Program-made: the position numbers and the translations under genes | NCBI GenBank assembly: GCA_025769875.1 | Contig: JAGFNK010001334.1 | Location: forward strand, 1 to 10,733 | DNA: 10,733 bases | Direction of reading: 5' to 3' | Source of the DNA: Russula earlei | Taxonomy: Eukaryota; Basidiomycota; Agaricomycetes; Russulales; Russulaceae | The notes under the pieces: model-generated | Databases searched by the model: none | What the model was told of the DNA's origin: nothing | The model's input: only the letters and a program-made list of their open reading frames with translations | In this document: positions 1-7,286 of the stretch, one piece after another | Position numbering within the stretch: the first letter of the stretch is position 1 | Layout: each line of letters begins with the position of its first letter

Positions 1-696
1 CTAAGACAGATCCGCACTCTGAGTTGGTTCCTGAACCAGGCTTGCTTATCACATAGAGATATGGTATGACCTTACCACATTTTCGTCTTCCATGTCTTAC
101 CCATATAACAGGACATCATGTGTGCCTATGTACGATCCTTTCCGATGGTAGAAAGGGTTTATTGGGAAGATGCGGGCGGTAAGTTGGGGACGGATGTCCT
201 TGATGCACTACGTAGGGCAGCAAAGCCCACGCTTCATACTGTCATTACCGAATTGCGTGGTCTCTCTTAGATGAATGTGTGCGCGCATATGTGATGACGA
301 CTTGGCAGGTCGTTCATGTCAATGTCAATACTTTCCTCGGTTTTATTCTGTGTGTGAGAATTTGCATGAAAGCGCATATGTGCGTATCTCCGTCATCGGG
401 GAGATTGATCCCCATCGGCCAATTATTGCCGATAAGGCACTTACGGCCCGCGGTTCTCCGGGTTTCACTGGCCGTGGCCGTGTAGTAGGCAGATACTTAA
501 GCAAGTGAGCTCGCGCACCCTGAACCACCCTGGTTTCGCTCGAGTATGTACATCGAAGTGATCGTTCATATCGTACATGTAATTGCTGCCGCACACAACT
601 GTTTTAAGATTAGAGTTAAGAGAGAATCATTGACTGCAGGGACACGTACTGATTGCAGTAGGTGATTCTCACCTTTTCTTTGTCTCATCTCACAAC
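1..696. other. no recognisable gene; upstream region of kinase pseudogene
   Basis: No reading frame here shows family features I recognise; the open frames at 275-508 (+) and 343-594 (-) are short, overlap each other on opposite strands and have no recognisable motifs. The motif gcgcatatgtg occurs twice (283-293 and 372-382). A segment at 387-430 resembles 3578-3623. The last 30 bases before position 697 are pyrimidine-rich and end in cacaacATGG, a typical fungal start context, so this end probably held the promoter and leader of the kinase gene. I could not pick out a convincing TATA box. Confidence 0.5.
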
Positions 697-737
697 ATGG
701 CGTCATCCGTCCCAGCACGCCGCCTCAACCGAGCAAA

Positions 738-784
738 GTAGGTCTAACTATAACTACTTCACCTCTAAAATACGACCCTATCAG
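738..784 (+). other. intron 1 of the kinase pseudogene (47 bp)
   Basis: GTAGGT at the 5' end, a CTAAC branch-point-like motif and TATCAG at the 3' end. Removing it joins ATG-started exon 1 (697-737, about 13 codons) in frame to the exon that leads into the conserved N-terminal block. The size is typical of basidiomycete introns. Confidence 0.7.
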
Positions 785-2131
785 GAAGTCACACACACAC
801 ATCCACACCTCAAAGCTAGCTTCAGAGAGATATAAGGACATGACCTGGGACGTATGTGACAAATTTCGTTGGCCTATGCCAATAGCCGAATTCCTCTCGG
901 AATTTGTGCCAGAAGCAAGCCAAGCTCGAAAGACGGAGCTGCATCATCAGCTTCGACAAGCGCTCCGTCCTCACACAATGAGGATCACTTTGTCAGTCCC
1001 CACATTCAAGGGGGGATCCACGCTCACTGTACATGACAGATACAGGCAATCAAAACGTCCGGCCTCGCTGATAATCTCACATTCGTCAACACCACTGTCC
1101 AAGCAAGATAAGGCAATCCTAGGGAGACCAGACATTTATCTATCGGAAAAGGGAAGGTCATCAGGAAAACGAGCGGCTGACCTCACTGGACTGGAGAGCG
1201 GTCGAATGTGTGGATCGAAAACAAAAAGGGAAAAGAGGACATTTTTCGCAACCTTACACATATGAGGCAAGAGGCTTGGGGTCGAGTGTCACAGTTAGGT
1301 GGACTGAGCGCGCGTATCGTGTGTGTGGTCAACTCACACATTATGCCACTTCTATCCATCGTTCACAGTTTGGGTCTTCTCTTACTCGATCATCCTCTTT
1401 GGAAAGGCAGAAGGGTCGACTACTGCGATGGGATCGCAGTGGTGCATCTATACCGAGATATTCGATTGGACCAAAGATCCCAACACCCTTTCCGAATTCA
1501 TCTGGAGGCTCAACTCTCTCACTTTTGCCCAGCGTGGATACGACACCACTGTCACCTCGGTCTCGAAGAACGATAAGGGGGTTGGTGATGCACAGTCCAC
1601 GCTGGCGGTATACATGGACGTCGAGAAAATTGAAGTTGAAGACCTTCGCCAGATTTCTCGTCAATGACGATCATGCCACAGACGGACAGCCGAAGCCCTA
1701 TATCATATGGAAACCAATATGGAGACGAAAACCCTTTTTGGTCGGTCGACGTTTGGATTGTGGTGCCATGACGTCGAACGGAATAAACTGGTTTACCTCA
1801 AAGATTACTGGCGTACCGATTTCCCAGGTATCGAGAAAGAAGGGGATATTTATCGCAATTTACTAGAAGCAAAAGTGCGTTTCAATTCCGGAGTTGGGTC
1901 CAGCTGGGACGTGCTGTCGACACCGGAGCATTCACTCGATGTACAATGCACAGGACTGCAAGACTACTGTGAAAGATGGCGAACGCAACAGTAATTTGGT
2001 GTCCCGGTACACCGCGCGTCAAACGATATGTCCACTACCGATTGTCTTGAACACGCTCGGACAGGGCTGCTCGAGTACGTTCAGGATCGACTCGGGAGCT
2101 ATGCCAGGTCTCATTCGGGATGCTATGATCG

Positions 2132-2182
2132 GTGAGGATTGGCGTTACTTTAAGTTTTGTTGTTTGACCAATTTTGGAACAG
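2132..2182 (+). other. intron of the kinase pseudogene (51 bp)
   Basis: Starts GTGAGG and ends GGAACAG. Splicing joins RDAMI to AHTDAYDQSKILH in frame, which is the usual FunK1 run-up to the HRD catalytic loop. Unspliced, the reading is interrupted by unrelated residues. Confidence 0.75.
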
Positions 2183-2345
2183 CTCATACGGACGCATACG
2201 ACCAAAGCAAAATTTTACATGGGATGTGAGCACAGGAAACATTCTGATCGCCCCAGATCGATCAGGTTTATTGATTGACTGGGACATGTTCCAAGAGGAT
2301 GGATGTGACCCCCCCCCTGGCAGAGAGACAAACACTTCCCGCACG

Positions 2346-2395
2346 GTATGAATCTTGTTTATCCCCTATGTGCAGCGAATTGACTTCGTGTTCAG
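2346..2395 (+). other. intron of the kinase pseudogene (50 bp)
   Basis: Starts GTATGA and ends TTCAG. It lies where the activation-segment block (RT, then GTWQF-like) is expected. The downstream exon shows ggtttacatggccagcagttt, which matches a GTWQF-coding sequence only if small insertions are allowed, so the exon after this intron is itself frame-damaged. Confidence 0.65.
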
Positions 2396-2985
2396 GGTTT
2401 ACATGGCCAGCAGTTTATCATCAACAGGACTTTTATTACACCCTCACACTCGATCTCATCAAATTTCAGATGATATTGAATCCTTTACTGGGTTTCTTAT
2501 TTATATTGTCATGAAATGCCAACATTCTGCGATCGAGGGCCAATCACAAGATATGCAACACATATTTGATGGATACAGAGACGTGGATGAAGATGGTGTA
2601 TCCGGGGCGTGACGGAAAGCTATCTTTCCTACACAAACTAATGCTTCACTCCGGATTCGTTTGGTTTTGTCCATGAACCATGCCAGCCAGATCATTGAAG
2701 AGTTGCGCCACCCTTCTAAAACCTTCTATGATGATATTAACCCAAAATCAATTATGCCCGAAACCTCAAGCGTGAGAGGAATGTCCGGACGGAGGTCAAG
2801 GACAGCTCACGAGAAGCTTTGTTCTTCTGAATGGGTCTTGAATCTCATAACACGGAACCTGGAATCCAAAAATTGGTCCGACAATGATCGGCAGCCTATC
2901 AAAGAACATCGTTGGTCATGATCCAACATTCAGCAGGGGCTGCCGCAAGCGCAAGGCTAAAGATGATGATAGTCCTGTAGAAATG

Positions 2986-3979
2986 GGTCTATCATTCAAC
3001 AAAAGCGTAGAGGACGATATCCACCAAAAGGATCTTCACTTTCCAGGTATAGCTTGTCGGCTGTCTCGCAAAGCTTTCCATGTCCAAGGTAATTCTTTAG
3101 TACGTGTCACACAGTGTCCCGCTGTAAGGCGGCATCCCATTCCAGCCCTGCGTCATTGCTCTCGACTCTCTTTCATCGCGTACCGGTTCCACCTCCGCCC
3201 AGCCAGCTCTCGACCCTCTTTCATCGCAGCTCATCGCTCTGGCTCGTCTTGTTCCACATCCATGTATCGCACTCCCAACTCGCGTCTTTCTGTCTCCCCA
3301 ATCCCCCAATATCCCCCTCTCTCATAGATCGCGTCTCGTATGTAGAAACTCTAGTTACGCCTTGGAACAAGAGACCTGTTTTGTCCCTTCTTTTGTGTGT
3401 GTTTTCGCGAACTCAGCAAGCCGCCGCCCGCTGCCTTCAACACAGACTTGGTTCTTAGTGGGAAAATACAAACAAGATTCAATTATAAGAATGCTAACTA
3501 TATTATTTGGCTCGAGTAAAATTGTAACAAAATGTAAAGCCCAGATCTTCGCGTTGAGTTTAATCTGTGTGGTCCAGTCTCTGTCATCAAGGCGATGATT
3601 CACCCATTCGGCCGATTATCGCCATGTAATGAGTAGACCGTTCCTATTTAAAATTTGGTGTCATATTTGTGGATGCACTTTATGTCTCGATTTCTTCAAT
3701 ATAAATCCATGTATTAACATACGCCATTGTGTTAAGTTTATCGAGTCTGCTAAGGCTAAATTGATCGGGCAAATTAAGTGTATATGATCCCCCTGGTGAT
3801 TCGGGGCGACTCAGTTGCATCTTAGGTTATCATAACTTGGGCACTGAGCTGGGCCCCCCCCTCTCTTAAGCATTTGACTAAGTTCTAATTGTTTGGGTTT
3901 GACATTTTACAATAATGCGATGCATGGAGAGGGCAACAATCAATCAATTGTTTTAAAATAATTTGTAATCTGAGCTGAG
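2986..3979. other. non-coding stretch after the kinase pseudogene
   Basis: No gene recognised. The open frame running to 3327 past the kinase C-terminus becomes Ser/Pro/Arg-rich low-complexity translation with no motifs. A CT-rich stretch at about 3120-3310 contains two copies of a 22-bp segment. Runs of C (8 at 3854-3861) and A/T-rich patches follow. It could be kinase 3' flank plus old repeat debris. Confidence 0.5.
3158..3227 (+). repeat. short direct repeat, 22 bp, two copies 48 bp apart
   Basis: gctctcgactctctttcatc at 3158 recurs as gctctcgaccctctttcatc at 3206; both continue with gc, so there is one mismatch in 22 bases. A third weaker match (gctcatcgctct) follows. It looks like a small tandem duplication in a CT-rich region. 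Confidence 0.7.
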
Positions 3980-4026
3980 TCAATTCAGTGGTCAATATAT
4001 TTCACCTTTATTGACCACTGAGTTGA
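3980..4026. repeat. 18-bp inverted repeat (hairpin) with 11-base loop
   Basis: Left arm 3980-3997 (tcaattcagtggtcaata) and right arm 4009-4026 (tattgaccactgagttga) are complementary except for one T-G wobble. It sits 40 bp before the tandem array. It may be the remnant of a small inverted-repeat element, or a cruciform or hairpin in the DNA or RNA. No gene end sits next to it, so I do not call it a terminator. Confidence 0.75.
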
Positions 4027-4067
4027 GTTTTAGTGGACTGGACTTATCCATTCCTGTCCGTTGTGTC

Positions 4068-4437
4068 AGTTCTTGAAATGTCGATTTTCAGGTGCAGACA
4101 TGGGTGCAAAACTTTGAACTGCCATATCTCAACTGTTTCTCAATCGATTGACTTGAAACTTCGACAATGGGATCTCATGTACTGTATCTAGGTGCAGCCC
4201 AAGAGTTGGGGTCTAATTCTTAGTTCTTGAAGTTTCAATTTTTGGGTGTGATCTGAGTGCAAAATTTCAAACTGCCATATCTCAACCGTTTCTCAGTAGA
4301 TTGCCTTGAAACTTGGACAGTAGAACCTTATATACTGTGTCTAGGTGCAGCTAAAATATGGGAGCCTAATGTTCAGTTCCTGAAATTTCGATTTTTGAGT
4401 GCCGATCTGCATGCAAAATTTCGGACCTGCCATATCC
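4068..4437 (+). repeat. tandem array, 153-154 bp unit, about 2.4 copies
   Basis: Copies begin at about 4068, 4222 and 4375 (agttcttga / agttcttga / agttcctga). Each carries, at the same offset, tgcaaaa (4105, 4258, 4412) and tgccatatc; the two full copies also share ttgaaactt and ctaggtgcag. Copies differ at many bases, so the array is old. The third copy breaks off at about 4437, a few bases before recognisable P450 coding sequence. The frame that crosses the array is open by chance into the P450. Confidence 0.88.
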
Positions 4438-4439
4438 AT

Positions 4440-4968
4440 ATGATCCCTCCCGGCCCACTCCTTCGTTACTACTTCCTTCACTCTTATCCTGAGCACACTC
4501 TACGAGCCTGGTCAAGGATATATGGGCCACTCTTCTCTATTTGGATGGGTAACCAGCTCTTTGTCATGATTTCGAATGCATGAATTGACTTGCTGGTCAA
4601 CAATGGTGCCATGCAGATGATGTTTCCTCTGCAGGCAACAGCATCAACAAAATGCCATGCAGCTACTTTCCCTCAAGGCCATCCAAGGATACTCCTCTGT
4701 CTTTTATTATGAAACCCACATCTTACCTTGATCAATGTATCACCAAATAAAGAAGGGAGTATTGCCGATCAGCCCAGCGAACTTCGTCAGTCAGTTTGTC
4801 TTGAAGTAGGCAACTACATCTCTTGTCTTTGCCTCTATGTGGAGGGTCTAATAGATGCCATGTGTTACTTGCAGTAACAATATTGCTCGCAACATGGACA
4901 GGTTCCACTCTAGATCCTCTGACAGAGCATGCGCTAGCGATCGCTACTGAGTTAATGAATCTCACAGG
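4440..4968 (+). pseudogene. cytochrome P450, N-terminal half, broken
   Basis: The family is a membrane-anchored haem monooxygenase. The proline hinge IPPGP is at 4443-4457, but the N-terminal membrane anchor that should precede it is absent, replaced by the tandem array. Next come HTLRAWSRIYGPLFSIWMGN and MISNA (to 4580), a TGA stop, then LLVNNGA (from 4590). In another frame from 4651 come KAIQGYSSVFYYETHIL and KKGVLPISPANFV, with a TGA between them. After a probable intron (4806-4874) comes TGSTLDPLTEHALAIATELM, ending NLTG at about 4968 before a GTAACT donor. These match fungal P450s roughly from the hinge to helix F. The segment between LLVNNGA and KAIQGY (helices B-C) is shortened. The I-helix, ExxR and the haem-binding cysteine region are not in the window, so this cannot make an enzyme. 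Confidence 0.75.
4806..4874 (+). other. probable intron in the P450 fragment (69 bp)
   Basis: Begins GTAGGC, carries a CTAAT branch-point-like motif and ends TTGCAG. The exon before it ends FVLK/N and the exon after it begins with the expected NNxL-like block, a common exon junction in fungal P450 genes. Confidence 0.55.
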
Positions 4969-5549
4969 TAACTTGTTCATCCCCAGTCATGGGCCTTCCT
5001 CCATACTACGATCATCCCCCTCGCCACCATCTTCTGCTTGCACCTCTTCTGCTCGCACTCTCACAAGGTTGTGGAGCCTTCCAATATTGCCCATAGGCAC
5101 CCAAATGAGCGTGTCACCTCGCCTGAGCCTCCGCGGAGATTTCAAGCCAAGGAACGTGGCAAACATACACCAAATCATACGTGTGCATCCTCACCATCCC
5201 TCCCTGACAGCTGTGAACCACGCTGACTTGAGTTATAAATCATTCTCCTGTTGATCCCACAAGCAGTTGCTGCAGCTCCATGCTTGTTGCCACTGGTGGT
5301 CCCAGCGCTGGACGCGAGAGCGCGTCATCATGCCACCTCCCGACCTTGACCTCAAGGCAAAGCATCCACTGATAACTTGGATACAGAACCCCCCCTCTCA
5401 CCCCCGCTTGATTCCTTCATGCCCTGGTGTCCCTGAGTCGAGCAAGGTCAGTCCTTGTCCAGCTCCATGAACCCAAGTGTGCCCTTCTAAAGAGGCCCTT
5501 CCCATATCAACTACAATGAGCGCAGACTCGTCAGACAAGGACGACAATG
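4969..5549. other. no recognisable gene; possible P450 flank or intron
   Basis: A GTAACT splice-donor-like site begins here. Downstream sequence is Pro/Ser/His-rich in all open frames (4823-5254 and 5038-5226 on +, 4987-5178 on -) and I recognise no P450 block or other family. CpG is still frequent up to about 5570 (for example three CpG in 5521-5545), unlike the transposon that follows, so this is probably host sequence. Confidence 0.45.
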
Positions 5550-5999
5550 GCAGTGGGCTCCCAGCTTCCGGCCTCATGGCACCCTGGGAAGGAGTTGGGC
5601 ATGCAGCAAAGATTGATGGAAGGATGGATGCTGAACTTTATTGCAGCATTTTAGAGGATGAACTACTTGCATCTATCAAGTATTTCAAGAAGAAATGCAA
5701 AGATACCCTCTTTCAACAGGACAATGCCTCTATCCACAAGAGCAGGCTTGCCACATCTTGGTTCCAAGACCAAAGAATTCAGGTCATGGACTGGCCAGCT
5801 CAATCCCCAGACCTCAATCCTATTGAGTATCTTTGGGCTCATCTCAAAAAGAAGCTTGCAGCTTATCCAACACCCCCTAAGGGAATCAATGAACTTTGGG
5901 AGTGCACACAGCTGTAATGTGGTGCAGAATTTGATAGAAAGTATGCCTAGGAGGGTGGAAGAGGTTTTCAAAGCAAATGGAGGATACATAAACTACTAA
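5550..5999 (+). pseudogene. Tc1-type DDE transposase, C-terminal catalytic half
   Basis: Cuts and pastes Tc1-like elements at TA sites in the nucleus. In order: WEGVGHAAKIDGRMDAELYC (about 5586-5645); QQDNAS with the second catalytic Asp (5720-5722); DWPAQSPDLNPIEYLWAHLK with the catalytic Glu (5825-5827); and NLIESMPRR followed by GGYINY and a stop at 5999. There are 34 residues between Asp and Glu, the DD34E spacing of true Tc1 elements. A frameshift at about 5900-5925 separates the Glu block (ending at a TAA at about 5915) from the C-terminal block. The upstream part of the open frame (from 5477) has no transposase similarity. The helix-turn-helix half and first Asp are absent, so the protein is dead, although the surviving residues are well preserved. 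Confidence 0.88.
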
Positions 6000-6214
6000 G
6001 TTTTGGCATATACCCTATTTAGATACCAAGGCAAAAAAACTGTTCAAATGGATACACTGGAAGAAATACCTTATATCTTCTTACATAATTATGTTCATAG
6101 TATATATAGTATTTCATTACAAAGCTATGATGTAGAGCTTTAAAACAAGCCCACTAACATGTTATCAGCTGCAGTGGTTCTCTAGATATGGTTAATACAA
6201 TGAAAATGTACAAA

Positions 6215-6243
6215 ACATTTGAACGGTTTTTTGGGTCACTGTA
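6215..6243. repeat. 3' terminal inverted repeat of the Tc1 element plus TA
   Basis: gaacggttttttgggtcact (6221-6240) then G at 6241 and TA. A terminal ..GGGTCACTG|TA is the classic outer end of Tc1-family elements. The partner repeat at the 5' end is missing. Confidence 0.75.
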
Positions 6244-6757
6244 TAAGGCTTTGCTTTGGTTCTTAAACCAAACTCCTCTGGATTGGCAATGAAATTGTCT
6301 TTGAGTACATAGAACCCATCTTTGTCCCAATCAATGAAATACCACTGATTGTTAATTATTCTGCAGGTCGGGCTTTGTTGTTGAATTGTATGTCAAAACA
6401 TCCACCCTCTGGTTTTGTGGTAGGATGTCACCATGCTCCTACACCAGTCAAGGAAAAGTTTTGAAGGTCTTTAGTTCATCCAGAAAACCTTGCATATCTT
6501 TTTCCGTTACTTCCTGTCTTGAATGGAGTGTTGATCAATTCTAACTCCAGTTTTGCCTAGCTTTCAATTGTGATACCGACAAGCTTGTTCTTGGCAAAAA
6601 TACCAATGGATTTGGCTATGTTCTATATCCTTCTTTTCCAGGATATAAAGTCTTGGAGAAGTTCCTGATCGACACAGGTTCCTCCCTGTGACTACTTCTG
6701 CATAAGTTGGGATCCAAATTTTGCTCCTACTTGGTGCAAAGATGAGTACACTTGACT
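6244..6757 (-). pseudogene. unidentified decayed coding remnant
   Basis: I do not recognise the family. Read on the minus strand from 6757 to 6476 there are 94 codons in one frame with three internal stops, all TAG, ending in TGA at 6476-6478. It contains LLQDFISWKRRI and SIGIFAKNKLVGITIES and looks like real protein rather than noise. A second frame continues with VTEKDMQGFLDELKTFK (about 6455-6513), and a third gives INNQWYFIDWDKDGFYVLKD (about 6290-6352). Its left end coincides with the Tc1 element's TA at 6242-6243, so the Tc1 may have inserted into it. Its right end touches the LTR at 6760. It might belong to another transposon or an old host gene. Confidence 0.4.
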
Positions 6758-6789
6758 TATGTTAAGATCCTGATAGATCATATTTCTGA

Positions 6790-6900
6790 CTCTTAGTGAA
6801 AGAGTTGCTTGATATAGTTCAAGCACTAGACTTCAAATCCTTTGATATTATCTCAGGAAGAGTAGATGTGAGAGATGAGAAGAGCCTCTTTCACTTAGAG
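6790..6900. repeat. inverted repeat within LTR R-U5 region
   Basis: ctcttagtgaaagag (6790-6804) pairs with ctctttcacttagag (6886-6900) with one mismatch in 15. In the element's RNA this would form a long stem enclosing about 80 bases. Confidence 0.55.
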
Positions 6901-6993
6901 CAATGACTTGGTTTTAGAAAGTTTTGACAAGATAGTTGTTTCTCGTTTGAAAGAGTAAGTCGAGTGTAAGGCTCGACTGTTGGTACATCAGAG

Positions 6994-7001
6994 TATTTAT
7001 A
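6994..7001 (-). promoter_or_regulatory. TATA box of the LTR promoter
   Basis: Minus-strand TATAAATA, about 275 bp inside the U3 end of the LTR. Transcription would start roughly 30 bp downstream, near 6965-6970, giving a U3 of about 310 bp and R-U5 of about 205 bp. A short hairpin (gtcgag...ctcgac, 6959-6977) would lie at the presumed transcript start. Confidence 0.55.
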
Positions 7002-7106
7002 TGATATCTCAATAATGGCTAACCTGATTCGTACGAAACTCGGGGAGCACATAGCTGAGAACCAGTAGTATCCAAAACTATAAAGTGCAATTTGAGAGTG
7101 TCAGAA

Positions 7107-7126
7107 ATGACTCACGTGTGAGTCAT
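7107..7126. promoter_or_regulatory. composite TGACTCA / CACGTG / TGAGTCA near-palindrome in LTR
   Basis: Two 9-bp arms, atgactcac and gtgagtcat, flank a central GT. Each arm carries a consensus Gcn4/AP-1 bZIP site (TGACTCA) and the centre reads CACGTG, an E-box/bZIP core. It lies about 105 bp upstream of the TATA box on the minus strand. In fungi TGACTCA is bound by Gcn4/CpcA-type factors under amino-acid starvation. That this LTR responds so is inference. Confidence 0.6.
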
Positions 7127-7156
7127 CCTTTCCTAGCATCATCTGTCATCAAACAG

Positions 7157-7247
7157 TAAGCAATAAGTAATTGAGCCAGTAAGCAATCACTAAGCAAATC
7201 ACTAAGCAACTGTAAGCAGAGATGAGTAACCAAAGCATAGGTAAGCA
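7157..7247. repeat. six short repeats of taagca in the LTR U3
   Basis: taagca occurs at 7157, 7179, 7191, 7203, 7213 and 7242 (TGCTTA on the transcribed strand). Three consecutive copies are spaced exactly 12 bp apart (7179, 7191, 7203), close to one helical turn. They lie upstream of the palindrome, where enhancer repeats of LTRs usually sit. Confidence 0.6.
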
Positions 7248-7278
7248 AGCAGACAAGAACACAAACTGAATCCTAACA

Positions 7279-7286
7279 TTTTACCC
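7279..7286 (-). other. possible polypurine tract next to LTR
   Basis: The minus strand reads gggtaaaa directly before the LTR TGTTA end, where plus-strand DNA synthesis is primed in LTR elements. It is short and interrupted by a T, so weak. Confidence 0.3.

Larger units (their letters stand above)
697..2985 (+). pseudogene. FunK1-type fungal protein kinase, frameshifted pseudogene
   Basis: FunK1 kinases are a fungal family related to eukaryotic-like protein kinases; their substrates are mostly unknown. Family features appear in the expected order: an N-terminal PMPIAEFLSEFVPEA segment (870-914), WIENKKGKEDIFRN (about 1208-1252), GQLTHYATSIHRSQF (from 1328), GRLLRWDRSGA (about 1414-1446), EIFDWTKDPNTL and QRGYDTTVTSV (about 1460-1565), GRSTFG and LVYLKDYWR with the likely ATP-binding Lys (1730-1820), EGDIYRNLLEA, the catalytic loop H-(R)-DVSTGNIL (2218-2247), LLIDWD (2268-2285, the metal-binding DFG equivalent), DDIESF (about 2470-2488), and the C-terminal HEKLCSSEWVLNLI (about 2808-2850). 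The start is ATG 697, because splicing at 738-784 gives an open frame into the conserved N-terminus. These segments lie in three different frames that switch about a dozen times (near 1060, 1126, 1207, 1327, 1373, 1414, 1450, 1655, 1715, 1900-2020, 2221, 2400 and 2615-2660). The C-terminal end is approximate. The gene cannot encode a kinase as read; assembly indel errors are the only alternative. Confidence 0.88.
5550..6243 (+). mobile_element. Tc1/mariner-type DNA transposon, 5'-truncated copy
   Basis: It holds the C-terminal half of a Tc1-type transposase, a 3' non-coding tail of about 240 bp and a 3' terminal inverted repeat ending at 6241 followed by TA (6242-6243), the target dinucleotide of this superfamily. 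I find no matching 5' repeat (cagtgaccc) upstream, and transposase homology starts abruptly at about 5550-5570. The N-terminal DNA-binding domain and first catalytic Asp are therefore missing. From 5571 to 6223 there is no CpG, which also marks the left border near 5570. Confidence 0.8.
6760..7278 (-). repeat. probable LTR (519 bp), 3' LTR position of the gypsy element
   Basis: The unit is bounded by TGTTAAGATCC (6760-6770) and GAATCCTAACA (7268-7278). These form an 11-bp terminal inverted repeat with 9 matches and perfect TGTTA...TAACA ends, the standard LTR signature. Minus-strand content fits a U3 promoter: TATAAATA at 6994-7001 with an activator-like palindrome and short repeats further upstream. 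It lies directly downstream of the gypsy integrase, where a 3' LTR belongs. The flanks (actta on the left) do not form a clear target-site duplication with the right side, as expected if the right side is internal element sequence. The second LTR is outside the window, so this could be a separate solo LTR. Confidence 0.65.

Noticed and set aside
2309..2317. Run of nine C in the kinase, and eight C at 3854-3861, as functional elements
   Set aside because: Homopolymers more likely mark slippage or sequencing error, and may explain some frame changes; no evidence of programmed frameshifting.
3100..3130. cacagtgtcccgctg as the missing 5' inverted repeat of the Tc1 element
   Set aside because: It matches only the first few bases of the 3' repeat and lies about 2.4 kb from the transposase remnant, with P450 sequence between them.
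2884..3327. 147-codon ORF after the kinase as a separate gene
   Set aside because: Its start overlaps the kinase C-terminal region and the rest is Ser/Arg/Pro low-complexity translation of CT-rich DNA.
4257..4583. 108-codon plus-strand ORF as a gene
   Set aside because: Its first part is translated tandem repeat and only the part from 4440 is P450; the ATG is not a real P450 start.
4931..4945. Perfect palindrome agcgatcgct
   Set aside because: Ten bases only, within P450 coding sequence; expected by chance in a window of this size.
4987..5178. Minus-strand 63-codon ORF and overlapping plus frames as genes
   Set aside because: Overlapping frames on both strands, no start context, no motif; composition-driven.
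6667..6690. Plus-strand LIDTGSS, resembling the aspartic protease active site
   Set aside because: It is a seven-residue match in a frame that stops one codon later, antisense to a longer protein-like minus-strand remnant; no flap or second-lobe motif nearby. Treated as chance.
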